A stretch of 64,000 nucleotides of DNA from Lucifuga dentata (Eukaryota; Chordata; Actinopteri; Ophidiiformes; Bythitidae). Location: positions 101,619-165,618 of the forward strand of contig VXCM01000471.1 in assembly GCA_014773175.1 (NCBI GenBank), given 5' to 3'. A model generated the notes under the pieces. The model was not told the DNA's origin. It searched no databases and was given only the letters and a program-made list of their open reading frames with translations. Both the position numbers and the translations under genes were made by a program. Below are positions 13,386 through 24,500 of the stretch, piece by piece (the first letter of the stretch is position 1; each line of letters starts with the position of its first letter).

Positions 13386-13443
13386 GTTTCGCTGCTGGAT
13401 GAAGACCTTGTATCTTTACAAGGTCTTCATCCAGCAGCGAAAC
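13386..13443. repeat. perfect hairpin, 27-bp arms, 4-nt loop
   Basis: The arms 13386-13412 and 13417-13443 are exact reverse complements over 27 bases (left arm starts GTTTCGCTGCTGG; loop TCTT). It lies within the hAT-like element and is the longest perfect inverted repeat seen in the window. Confidence 0.97.
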
Positions 13444-14219
13444 TTTAGTTCTGGGAAGTTAACTTCAGATGGCAGATTAATGGAGCAGAATATAAATTAT
13501 AGAATTAGAAATGTAGTAGAAAGGCATGTGTATAAAACTAATAGAAATCCTTAAGCAATACACATGTACTTTAGAAATGTGTTCAAGTGCAGTAACAAAG
13601 TAAATATACGTTCCACCTCTGAAACCACACTCATTGCTACACAGTCTTGACTTTCAGTTCACTGAGGGTGGATCAGAGCAGTTGGGAGATCAGTGCATCA
13701 CTCAGTGGTCGATAGTAATTTGATGGCAGTTGTTAACATGGGAGAACCCTTCACTTTCACTTTCTCTCCTTCATTTGCCAATTGAGAAGAAATTTGATCT
13801 GACAACCCTCTGATTGCAAGTTCATTCTGACACTGATATTGCCAGTCTGTTGTCTATTGTTACTGCTGTCACCTTGCAGTAGTGTCACATACAGTAACAA
13901 CCTGCCTGTCCACCTGATTTATGCAGAGCCTATACACTTTTTGAGGATGTCTCATGTACATTCAGAATGCAGACATGCATGCAGAGGCAGCTCATCTTTT
14001 TTTCTATAAGTGTATATATATATATAATTCCACTACAAGTAGGCCTGCAGGCATCATAATTTAAGTATCAAAACTAAAAGAACTAACTGAAAAAGTTTAT
14101 CAGAATGTTAAATTAATAATGGGTTAATGCTCATGTGGTCATAAATATGATGGAAGCATTATATGCTTTCTAATAATCTTTGGATAATGTCTAAAAATCA
14201 TTAATTCATAGACCTCAGT

Positions 14220-14450
14220 TCCAGATTTAACTTGTTGGTAAGGGCAGATAGGATCACGCAACCATGTTTGTTTATTTGTAATCATCAATTACTGGCCTCT
14301 TTTATCAAAGCAAAGAGCAGCACCTCTTTGCTTTGAAAGAGGTGCTGCTAATATATTTTCTCATTTGCATATGTGGTGTGTCCCACAAAAATAAACAGCT
14401 GTTGCGGTCACATGGTAAATTCCACCTATATGAAATCTAGGTGAAATGGA
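14220..14450 (+). mobile_element. dispersed repeat family C, copy 1
   Basis: It shares CCAGATTTAAC, GGCCTCTTTTATCA, TTGAAAGAGGTG, TTCTCATTTGCATAT and GAAATCTAGGTGA with copies at 59205 (+) and 27354 (-). It is about 230 bp, non-coding and of unknown class. This copy alone carries the hairpin at 14306-14349. Confidence 0.55.
14306..14349. repeat. two overlapping perfect hairpins (12- and 14-bp arms)
   Basis: CAAAGCAAAGAG (14306-14317) pairs with 14324-14335. AGCAGCACCTCTTT (14316-14329) pairs with 14336-14349. The two stems share bases, so they are mutually exclusive. Relative to family C copies at 59205 and 27354, about 18-20 nt are extra here. Confidence 0.9.
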
Positions 14451-15072
14451 TCTTATTTTACTTATTTATTTATTTATTTTTGATGTTTTAAATTGTTATA
14501 ATCCTGGGAAGCAGAGGTCCAAGATTTTTAGTTACTGCATTCTTCCCTTAGGACAAAGCAAACATACCTACCGTGCTTTCATTTAGCCCCACGAGTTGTT
14601 ATTCATCCATTTATTGGCTATAGAAAGACAGGCTGTTTTCGTCATTAGGCTTTACATTGTGTCATCAGCGCAAATATGGACATCACATTGTATTTTGTAA
14701 GGATATCACCCAGTAGAAGAATGGAAAGCGAGAAAAACAAAGAACCATAAGAGGTTCATTGTGCAACACCAAAAGCAATGTCATGTGTGTTGAACTTACA
14801 GTAATAAAGGTAAAATACAACTGGAACCAATAAAGGAATACATTCAGAGACGCTTGCCTGCTTTTCAAGATGATCTTTGAGCACATGTAGTTTACTACTT
14901 GAGTAAATGTACTTGGATACTTCCAACCTCTGCAGTAATGCTACATGACATCCTTTGTGCTTACAACAGATATGTAGAGCCACAAGTACTTACTGTATAT
15001 ACATTGCTTTTGTTTTTACTTTCCTTTTTCACTGAAGCAACATACTTCCATGGAGACACACATGCACGCACG

Positions 15073-15074
15073 CG

Positions 15075-15106
<32 letters not shown>
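15073..15106 (+). repeat. (AC)n microsatellite
   Basis: A CA/CG dinucleotide run with one CG interruption near its end. Confidence 0.9.
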
Positions 15107-15107
<1 letters not shown>

Positions 15108-15719
15108 GCTCTGTTTTTCCTGACCTCCGGTTCCCTTAGTTATTTATGAGCCATCTGCTTGGGCAAGTGCTGTGTCAGATGTGTGTCAAAAGGGACCTCA
15201 TCTGCCCCCCCGTTCTTCTTCTAATTGTGTCCTTGTCTGCATACTGAAGCAGTCACTGATGTCTGTACAACACACCATGCTAGGGGACTTTAATTTGCCT
15301 CACTGGTCCATCATGTCCTAAATAACCTGATTGATCTAATACATGCAGTTTTATTTGAGATCATAGCATCTGGTTCATCAATGTTGAAAGGGCAAGCATC
15401 AATCTCCCTTTGCGTATGTGTGCCTTTGTTCTTCTTGAAGATGGTTTTTATAATGAATTGAGCCTGTTGAGAAAATGCAAAACAAGCAACTTTTTAACTG
15501 ACTTACTTTCAGTGATTTTCTAACTCAAATGTAAACAGAACATAGTTCAACTCAAGCAGAACGTCCTACATGCTGTAGGAAGTGGGACACACTGGATTCT
15601 TTGCCAAATTTTGAGCCCGAATTGGCTAATGGTATCCAGTCAGACTGGTCGGTTGGGCCAGAATGTCATGTAGTGTCATTGTGTTCAAGACTCACATCTC
15701 CCCAAGTTGGGACAGCAAA

Positions 15720-16450
15720 GTTTTTTTCAAACACTGATTTTGTCAGGCAGCAGAGATGGCCCAGACACTCTGCCTATTTAGGGAAGGAGCCAACTGAGGA
15801 CCTGTAAGGCATCTGTTTCTCAAAACAACAGACTCCGATGCACTTATCCTCTTGAGTAGTTGTGCATCTGAGCCTTCTGTCTCTTTTACTGTCCTGTTAG
15901 ATTTGGTTTGCCCTTTTCTCTGAAGACAATAATGGACAACTTTGTGTGGAATCCTCAGTTTCTTGGCGATCTGATGCATGGAATAACTTTCATTTCACAA
16001 AACAACAATAGACTGACCTGTTTCTTGAGAAATCTGTTTTGTTTTGACCATTTTGGAACCCAGAATTTGCCTTCAGGAATGCTAGTATCATGCCAACCCA
16101 TATAAAGACATTTTACCTGCTTAACTGAACAGAATAATGGGCTCCAGGTGTGATAACACAATTACAAAGCTGTCTAATAACCAATTAGCATTTGAACATG
16201 ATTAATTAAGGATTAGTTAACAGAGTTTATCATTAGGGCCCTACAGTAATGGCAGCTGAAAATGGGGCTTTTCAATTTTATGTGAATAATTCATTATCAG
16301 TCATTTCCAGCAATAATAGCCAATGGTACCATTATTAAAGATTTTGCTATATATTTACATCAATTTAGTGGCACTTTGGTTAATAAAAGTGTTAATTTCT
16401 ATCACAAACATGCAACCTCCTGGGTGATTCTAAACTTTTGAAGGCTAACG
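15720..16450 (-). pseudogene. Tc1-like transposon, 5' half only
   Basis: The outer end near 16450 reads (minus) CCTTCAAAAGTTTAGAATCA, like the TIR of teleost Tc1 elements (..GTTCAAAAGTTTGGGGTCAC). About 430 bp inside, the minus strand gives transposase-like HTH sequence: HQIAKKLRIPHKVVHYCLQR, then LRNRCLTGPQLAPSLN, the 'LRNRRLTSPQLAASLN' linker of the family. The catalytic DDE domain and the right TIR are absent, and a frameshift separates the start from the HTH. It is a dead, truncated copy. Confidence 0.75.
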
Positions 16451-16891
16451 CAAGTTGTAAAGAATGGTACGATTCTTCCTTGAAGTAGTAAAAAAAAAAA
16501 AAATTATATATTGATTTATTGATTCATTTATTTATTTAGCATAACATTTCCTCTGAAGGTTATCCCCATCAACACACATACAAGAATAATTATCACATTT
16601 TGAAATTACACCCACCACTGAGTTAATTCCAGAATGGTCTTACTCTGACAATATTTTTGCATATTTTGGGATGAGACACTGTCAGTTGGGCTCTCACATC
16701 ATCATGTATGAAACCCCTGGTCATCATGTATTGTATCACCAAAGACCAACTGTTTCATGTGAAATCCCTCATTCTGCAAAGACTGTAACAGTCTTCAAAT
16801 GTGTTCCAGGCTTTAGACAACAGCAGAAGTGAAAGTACTAGAATACAGTATATGACTGTAGAAACATATGACCTAAATATTACTCACGTAG

Positions 16892-16922
16892 AAGTGCTCA
16901 CACTTCAGAAGTGTGAGCACTT
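16892..16922. repeat. perfect hairpin, 15-bp arms, 1-nt centre
   Basis: AAGTGCTCACACTTC (16892-16906) and GAAGTGTGAGCACTT (16908-16922). Confidence 0.95.
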
Positions 16923-19356
16923 ATATTGAAAGTAAAAGTACAAAATTAGTGCTTTTAAACACTGTACTCTCAGTAATGGCTTGGTATATGTCTGTATCCT
17001 AATGTAATGCCGTTTCCTCTCCAATTCAGGGATGCTGTGGAAAGTGGAAACTTTTTTTTTTCTTTATAGAAAAACTTTCTCACAGATTTCCTTGAGAGAA
17101 AATAGTTTCATAGCATCTTGCATGCAATATTCTCTTGGTTGCTATAACAGCATTAGCTGTGGACTACAGTGCAATTTGTCTTTCCAAAACCTGCACAATA
17201 CTTTATTAAAAATCTAAAAACTAATTGAAAATAGAATTGCTGATATTAGAATATACTCCAAAAAGTAAAAATACATGAAGAAGCTACTCAATCATAATAA
17301 TAAGTACAGTCATAGTGACTGACTTGCAATAAGCTTTCCACTCTAAAACTGCACCATGAAGACCAATGGTAAATTTCAGTTCACTAGTTGTATATACTGT
17401 GTATATTTAATCACCTTGATTAATTATTTATATAAGATTTAAAACATGACCTTATGTCCAGTATCATCTATTTGATGTTGTTACACTGTAAAGAATTGTG
17501 GGTAATCCAAGGTCCTGGATGTTGTTGTTTTTTTTATTGTTTTTCTACACCAGGTGAAAATTTAATGCCCAAAATTTATTCCAAAATAAATGCCTAGTAA
17601 AACAAAAAAAAAAAAAAAAANAAAAAAAAAAAAAAAATGGGTGTATTTGTATGTCCTAAACCAATCAGAATCATCAGTGGTGGGTCTAACTGCACTCTAT
17701 CACCAGTATTCTAGGGGGAAGATTACTGAGGAAAAAATTTTCACTTGGCTAGTTTCCTACTTTATGTACAATTTAAGATTGTTGTCCATCATTACTACAT
17801 TATTTGATAGCTAGGATTATCACTTATCATTCTTACTCATCATCACTTCCAAATAGTTTTACAGTCATTTTCTTTGCAGTATGTAAGCACTGCAAAATGT
17901 ATTTTGGGGCCAGAGGGCATTATGTTACTTGCAATGTCAAATATGTAAATAAACAAATATACACAAACAAACCTATCCAAACTAACAATAAAAAAAAAAA
18001 TAATAAAAAATAATAATCAATACCCATTTCAGTAAGCATGTGATTACGTTGTTGCTGCCACTGATATATGGAACATATTTTCACGTTATGTTTTTATTTT
18101 TTTTTTGAATTTCAGAGTAGCAAGAGTGTTATATTTAACCATTAGTCATGTCTCCTAGTTGATCTAAGTTCATCATGATATAAAAACAATTTGTGTATGC
18201 ATGGATGGATTCACTAAAGATACATGGCATTACAGAGGGAGGTCATAATTATATGACAGGCAGTCCCACATTTGAGATACACAATAATGTATAATTTTCA
18301 GAAAGAGGCCAGAGGGTCTCTCTGGAGAACCACTGTTATTCATCTCTGACAGAGACATCTCTTCAACTCTGGGCCACAGGGATGACTGTCATGTTAGCAG
18401 TCCCTGCACAATCCCCATCCCTTCAAAATAAAGCCACCATGATGAATCGGAGGCTCTCAATGTGCTGTCCTGACACGTCTTCTGTGTTCTCAGGGCATTG
18501 CAGCATTCAGAGCATGAGGAAGGGTTTCTGTGCTCTTTTAAATTGAGAAACAGGCGAACGAGCATTTGTTTAAGCCTCCAATCATGCTAGAAAAATGCAA
18601 ATAATGATGCATGTAGTAAAGTAAGTAAATAATAAGTAAATAAGTACAACAAGTAAACAAAACTGGGTGTCCCCATTTCTAAAACCACTAATCAGTTTTT
18701 GGAGGCTGTTACTGATACCTATATTTTTGGAAAGAAATTGCAGACAACTGGCATTCATTATCTTTAAAACTTAAATTTCCTAACTTCCTGCACATTGTCA
18801 CCCTCTACAACAGCAAGAGATCATTGAAAAGATTGACCTGTAACAAAGATGGCATTTACAAAAAGGTGGAAACCCACATTAAACTGCATATCTCCCCATC
18901 TCAACTGCTTTATCAGAGAGAACATTTTCTAACACACAAAGATAGACATACCTTAGTCTCATATATATTGGTGATTTTTAGACAGTCTCAAAATTGATAC
19001 TCTAATGAGAACTTTAATTAGTGCTAGCCCATCAGAAAGGCCACATTTGGTATTAAATGATGCATAAATTTACATTCCTGCAGCTACGTATGCAAACACA
19101 TTTTATCATAAGATAAATGTAAATTATATCAACAGTACCCACAGATTTTGCATTACTCAGCCCAGAGAAGCATTACAATCTCTTCGTGGTGTGGTGTTTG
19201 AATCCATTTTCCTATTTTTGTTTGTGTGAGTGAATTATGTCTGTTTTAAATTCTTTGTTTGCCTCAGACAGATTTCATCTTTTTCATATCTAGTGTCAAA
19301 GCCTGCTGTTTATTTGAATCAGCCACTGCTAACGCTGAAATACATGCCAGCGACCA

Positions 19357-19393
19357 AAGTGTAATATCTGCTATCCAAGTGTAATATCTGCTA
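19357..19393 (+). repeat. short tandem duplication
   Basis: AAGTGTAATATCTGCTA occurs at 19357-19373 and again at 19377-19393, a 20-nt period. Confidence 0.95.
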
Positions 19394-22353
19394 GAATTCA
19401 ATGTGTGAAACTAAAAAAAGTGTCACTTCCCGTGTGATGACTCGGTTTGGACATAATTTGCATTGACAGGCTGAAAAATTGCAAACTGCAACCCAGAGTA
19501 ATGAGATATGTATATTATATGAGATATAATTGTTGCATTTTTATTATGATATCTGCTTTAAGGCTGACTATTTCATGCTCAAAAGTCAGTTTTTTTTTTT
19601 TCTCAGCGTTTGATTTTTCTATCTAGCTTATAGGACACTCAACCCTACTGAAATCTATAGCAATGACATTTGTTTTGGTGAGCTAGCAGATCTTGGTAAT
19701 TGAAGTTCTTACAGTCTGCTTCAACACCAATTGAAAGAAATTATATCTTCACCTTCATGATAGTGGCCAGGGATGTTGAAAGAGCAAATTTTATTATTCA
19801 GTAAGACTAATATCAGGCCAGTATAATGGTCTTGCTTCTGTCTTTAGCTACATCACATGATATTGGGAGCTTTGTTTCAACAAATCATTCAATCACACAC
19901 CAGCAAGTGGTATCACCTAAGACTTTTGTCTTGTTTTGTCAAGCTCTGATTTAACATGGAAGTGCTTGTCTTGGAGGAGAGGAAGAGTCTGAACTGATGT
20001 ATTTGAGGTCCTACAGTGTCAGTCATCAGGAAACAAAGATTTGTCTGCTCTTAAACAGGGGTGGTTGCTGTTGTACAATAATGAAGCCCTCAGATGCGAG
20101 GCCATGGCAGAGCTGAAACAGGAAGGCAGTGCTCTGAGCCATGTTTTGACACCGCAGATAGGAAAGATTAAGTGTTAAAACCAAAGCTGGCAGAATATGA
20201 TACGAAACAGCTTTTTGTCTTTGATCCATTTTACCAGATAAAGTTTGTGTCAACAGCTCAACAACAGCTCTGAAGACAAACAAAATACTTCATGTACATT
20301 TCATACTATCAGTACTGCTGTCTAGATTTGAGGTGAAAACAGCAAATATGAAGAGATGGAGTGAGAGAGAGAAGCACTGGAGGAACTTGACCAATCAATG
20401 TGCACACACTTTATACATCAGTTGTGAATACAGCAAATAAAAGTCCCCTGGGTGCAAGGTGAGAAGTCTACTGTGAAGTCATGCAGAGGTTATTTATAAT
20501 GTGATTATGAAACAATGAAAAGAATACAAACATGTTTTATGTCTGGAACACATGGTGATTTAATCTGTGTGGTAAAGATGCCATTAGTGGAAAAAAAAAA
20601 TGGTCTGGAGTTGATAACATTGTGGGCTTTATGCTGTCACTCAACAGATGCAAACAAAGACAAGGCATATTATACAGAGAGCTGAGGAAACCAGACTTTG
20701 ACATGTGATGTGTGGGTGGAAATAGCCTGTTAATGAAAAGACAGCAGAGGGGGAAAAATGAAGATGGTAGAGGAGATACATGAAGCGTGCTGCACGATTA
20801 GATATTGCTATTGTTAGGCAGTGCTGAGAGAAAGTGCTGCGATGCAGAAAGAGTGGAAAGTCTTGACAGCTTTCCGGTGGCAGTGTGACGGCTGAGCAGG
20901 GAGATTGGAGGGAAAGTGCAGCAGAGGGCTGCTGTCAGGCCACACCAGAGCTCCGTTTAACAAGGTCCAGAGATGAGCTGCACCACAACACATTGCAGGG
21001 GAATGAGAAGCAGGAGAGAGAGAGAGAGATGGGAGGGGGCTGAGTATATCTCATGCATTTTCTAGTGCTTCACCGCCTGTCATGCCTGCAAGCCTGGGAT
21101 TCATCTCGTGCATGTGAGCAGAGACTGGTAATCCTCACTAAGGACATGGGTTGGAGAGGATTCTGTTTTGGAGGAGTCACTGCCATTAGGTCTTGATATG
21201 ACATTTCAATGACACTTTGACACCTTTATCTCTCCACAAAGAGATGTGTGAGCCCCAGTAGATCTACAACACTTCTACCTCAGCTAGAACAGAAACAGTA
21301 TAATGTCAGAAATCATCATTCAAGTGGTAATTTGGACCTTTGCAGTCATCATGGAGCCATGTAGCAAGTTGATCTTGAACCATGGTGAAGGACAAGCAGT
21401 AATAATTAATGCGAGCAAATGCAGAATATGCCTTATTTTAAACATTGTTGTCTCCAGGGCTGTCTGGAATCTTTACAAGCCTCACTCTCAGTGCTACCAC
21501 ACCTCTTGTATATCTCATCTTCATGCCACACTTCTTCAGGCATGCCTCCACAGTGAAAACTCCACTGGGGTTGCTGCAGCCCTCATTTCACCTTGGCCCC
21601 AGGCATCAATCTCTTAGCTTGGCATGAAAGCTTATCTCCCAGCGTCAGGCTAAATGTCAGTCTCAGGAATTCTGCAGCACCATTGCTTATATCTACCTTA
21701 TTAGAGCCAGCTAATTCCACATAAAAGCCACCCACCTAATTGTAAATGAGTCTGCCTTCACTGGAGTCTTTTTCAATGTTTCCACATTCATGTCTGTGTA
21801 GGCAGCAGGGAAGAGATGGGTCCCAAGATCCAAATGAACTCAACTGGGACACTGGTAAAATACAGGATGAATCATGATTCTGAATGTTCAGCAGATTCTG
21901 TTGTAATCTTTTCTTCAAGATGATTTAGTGAACATTAAAAGAGCATCACACTTCATATTAGAAATTGTTTTGGATTTTACCTTTTTTTTATAATTAGATG
22001 TAGTGTGCCAAACTTATTCTTGGGTTTAAATTGCGTAAATTACAAATTGCTCATACAGTGAAATCACTACTGTTCTCAAAATGTGTTTTTAAGTACCAAA
22101 ACACAACAATCAAAAACCCAAAGCTCAGTTGATAAGCATAAGTAACACATTTTATACTGTATATCTGTATCTATTTCAGTTTTTTTGATAGCTACCCACT
22201 GATTCTCGTATTATGCTGTCTGATTAAAAACACAGAGAATGCACATTGTTCTTTAAACGGTTTATGCATATTAGAACCTGACCTGAATTCAACTATTTCC
22301 TTTGATTTCTCTGGCTATATTAGAGCTGTGACTTTTAATATTTGCATACATTA

Positions 22354-22392
22354 TTTACTAATTCACTCGTGTTTTCCTCTCTTTCTTCCTAG
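22354..22392 (+). other. splice acceptor of rtn4r intron 1
   Basis: A branch-point-like TACTAAT (22356-22362) is followed by a pyrimidine tract (TTTTCCTCTCTTTCTTCCT) and AG at 22391-22392. The downstream frame requires one base from the previous exon to complete a Gly codon (x|GG), so the intron is phase 1. From family knowledge, mammalian RTN4R also joins a tiny first exon to a Gly-Ser-Arg-Leu-Leu stretch. The putative branch A is about 30 nt from the AG, a normal distance. Confidence 0.85.
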
Positions 22393-23774
22393 GGAGCCGA
22401 CTCCTGTTTCTGGTGCTGTGGCTGAACCTTGTGCCTCAAACTGACAGCTGCCCTGCCAAGTGTGTGTGCTACAGTGAACCCAGGCCAACTGTGGCCTGCC
22501 AGCAACAAGGACTGTTTTCCATCCCGACTGAGATCCCCGTGCGGAGCCAGCGGATATTCCTCCAAAGCAACAAGCTGACGGTGGTGAGGTCCACCAGCTT
22601 CAGTTCTTGCCACAATCTCACTGTTCTCTGGCTCTACTCTAACAACATCAGCCATATTGAGGCTGGAGCTTTCTATGGCTTGGAAAAACTGGAGGAATTG
22701 GACATTGGAGACAATAGCAACCTCCGCACCATCAGTCCCACAGCTTTCCGGGGTTTAACTAAGCTGCACACCCTCCATCTGCACAGGTGTGGCCTGTCAG
22801 AACTCCCTGTCGGAGTATTTAGAGGAATGTTCTCACTACAGTACCTTTATCTGCAGGATAATAGCATTCTAACCCTGCATGATGACACTTTTCTGGACCT
22901 TGCCAACCTGACCTATCTCTACCTGCACAATAACAAGATCAAGATAGTAACAGATAACATGTTTCGAGGCTTAATCAATCTGGATCGAATGCTCCTACAC
23001 CAGAACCGTGTTATCTATGTGCAACCTAGAGCTTTTAGCGACCTGGGTAAGCTTAAATCCTTGTTCCTGTTCTTCAATAATCTTACTGTCTTGACTGGGG
23101 AGACCATGGACCCACTCACGTCCCTCCAGTATTTACGCTTGAATGGAAACCAATGGATCTGTGATTGTCGGGCGAGGAGCTTGTGGGACTGGTTCAAGCG
23201 TTTTAAAGGTTCCAGCTCTGAGTTGGAGTGCAATGTTCCTGAGTTCCTGGCAGGGAAGGATCTGAAACGACTGAAGAGTGAAGATTTGGAGGGGTGTGTG
23301 GAAACACCACAAATCCAAACCAATCTCTTCAGCTCCAAGGCACAGTCTGGTAAATTCCCTTCCACAGAAAACCCTCTGGGTGACACCATTCCAAGGTGCT
23401 GCCTTGGAGATAATGACAAGTCCTCCATCCTATCAGGCAAGAGCCGCCAAATCACTAACAACCCACTTAAGGAAAAGGAGAACATATCCAAGACTAAATA
23501 TAAAGAGCCGGAAAGAACAAAAAATGAGACTAGGAACAAGCAGAGTGATGGACCATTGGGAACCTTGTCCAACACCTTGGACAAGTCTTTGGAAAATTTA
23601 AACCCCCACCTTATAGACAATCTGGAACCATCTACAGCTCCAAACAAAAATAAAAAGAAGTGTCACAAAAAGCCGAAATCAGACAGCCAGTGTATCAAAG
23701 GCCAGGGATCTACTTTGCAAGTGCTGCGCTTTCTCTTCATCCCCACAATCTGGATTTCTGTAGCCATGTCTTAG
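22393..23774 (+). CDS. rtn4r: Nogo-66 receptor (RTN4R/NgR1), main coding exon (exon 2), 5' partial
   Basis: This exon encodes almost all of a GPI-anchored neuronal surface receptor. In mammals this receptor binds the myelin inhibitors Nogo-66, MAG and OMgp and signals with co-receptors to limit axon growth. The exon has 459 complete codons from 22395 plus a stop at 23772-23774; residues below count from the Ser codon at 22395. It starts with a signal-peptide core ([12 protein letters not shown]), then the LRRNT cysteine cluster C19, C23, C25, C35 (CPAKCVC), and about eight typical LRRs (e.g. [27 protein letters not shown]). The LRRCT cap has C256, C258, C279, C301 ([15 protein letters not shown]). 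A low-complexity basic stalk contains IPRCC and GPLGTLS, and a short hydrophobic tail ([16 protein letters not shown]) fits a GPI signal. The LAGKDLKRL segment, the PRCC stalk cysteines and the xPLGTL motif favour RTN4R over RTN4RL1 or RTN4RL2. The length fits the family (human about 473 aa). The Met is missing because exon 1 lies elsewhere; the in-frame GTG at 22413 is not the start. The exon has no frameshifts or internal stops. Confidence 0.93.
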
Positions 23775-24500
23775 AACTCCTGATCTCTTTCTGAACACAG
23801 GAATCAAGATTGTTGATGCTAATGACAATGACACAGAAGATGCAGTGACATCTACAACAGGCAGTGACTGAAAAGTGCAAAGTTGCATTGACCCATGAAG
23901 GGTAAGGACAAACAACAATGAAGAAATTAGAGTACATTTAACAAAATGGATGCCTTTACAGAACACTACAGATCTGATGTATATAATGAATTGGTGCCCA
24001 AAATTGTTTGTTCTCTATGTACTTAACTGTACTGTGTCTAAGCTACACTTTGGAGACTCTTCCCTTTTTCCCTCTGAAAAGCTTTTGCTGCAAAGACAGC
24101 AATTGCTTAGACGGACCACTGGAAAACGAAAAAAAAAAAAAAAAAAAANAAAAAAAAAAAAAAAAAAAGACATACAGGAAATCAGAGGCAACGCACACAA
24201 AGAATGTTGGGTCCACTGACTGATGAAAAGTGATCTCTGTTCCCCATTATTTATTCAGAAGTGATGCATTTGTTGGGTACTGTTATGTTTTTGTTTTTTT
24301 TTAATGTTTATAAAAACAAATGTTTTATCTCCCTCAAATTTAGTTCTATTTTCATGACAGAAAGGAGTATATGGGTGGCATTTACCACATGAATGCTGTC
24401 AGTTTGGTTATGGAGATTGCAATGGAACCATAGATATGCATTTTATTTTACTTGTGTCCAAGTATGAATATATTATGAATAAAAGTTCTTATTTCGTAGA
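23775..24500 (+). other. rtn4r: rtn4r 3' untranslated region
   Basis: The sequence after the stop is non-coding and ends near a canonical AATAAA at 24478-24483, followed by T-rich sequence. That gives a 3' UTR of roughly 0.72 kb. A poly(A) run carrying an N at 24149 lies inside it, so the true length is uncertain. The UTR end is inferred from the signal only, and longer alternative ends cannot be excluded. Confidence 0.6.
24478..24483 (+). promoter_or_regulatory. polyadenylation signal AATAAA for rtn4r
   Basis: A canonical hexamer lies about 700 nt after the rtn4r stop, with a T-rich stretch (TTTTCTTTTGTGTGTGTG) starting about 20-25 nt downstream that could serve as the GU/U-rich element. 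It is the most plausible cleavage site before 24.5 kb. Confidence 0.6.

Larger units (their letters stand above)
12923..13621. mobile_element. hAT-like non-autonomous element with nested insertion
   Basis: The left end CAATGGTGACAGAAGTACTT and the right end (reverse complement CAGAGGTGGAACG) match the two unlike ends of a common teleost hAT-type MITE (CAGTGGTGGAA..). The inner phrase AGAAATGTAGTAGAAAGG is also typical. A family A TTAA element sits just inside the left end. I did not find a clear 8-bp target duplication. Confidence 0.45.
13622..15719. other. non-coding stretch
   Basis: No gene. It holds a family C repeat (14220-14450), an (AC)n tract (15073-15106) and, at 15269-15298, an isolated ATG frame reading MLGDFNLPHW. 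That frame contains the GDFN endonuclease motif of LINEs and is followed by a stop at 15308, so it is at best a tiny relic. The sequence at 14888-14935 resembles the end of an hAT MITE (TTGAGTAAATGTACTTGG) without a recognised partner. Confidence 0.45.
16500..22353 (+). other. probable rtn4r intron 1 (distal part) or upstream region
   Basis: No second coding exon, RNA gene or intact transposon was recognised. The stretch holds poly(A) with an N at 17621, a 15-bp-arm hairpin at 16892-16922, a short tandem duplication at 19357-19393, a GA tract near 21015 and otherwise unique-looking AT-rich sequence. It should be intronic if exon 1 lies further upstream, as in mammals where intron 1 is very long; this is inference. 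Confidence 0.5.

Noticed and set aside
14888..14935. End of a second hAT-type MITE (TTGAGTAAATGTACTTGG)
   Set aside because: The phrase is typical, but no matching partner end or target duplication was found, so it is only mentioned in the stretch description.
16930..17340. Possible hAT MITE interior (AAAGTAAAAGTACAAAATTAG)
   Set aside because: Too decayed to set ends or class.
20780..20790. ATGAAGC|GTGCTG as a possible rtn4r exon 1 (would give Met-Lys-Arg joined to Gly-Ser-Arg in phase)
   Set aside because: The phase fits and the start resembles mammalian RTN4R, but GTGCTG is a poor donor, the exon would be only 7 coding bases, and chance matches of this size are frequent. Needs junction reads.
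23015..23647. Long minus-strand open frame of 210 codons
   Set aside because: It is the antisense shadow of the rtn4r exon. The plus frame has clear LRR family structure; the minus frame has none.
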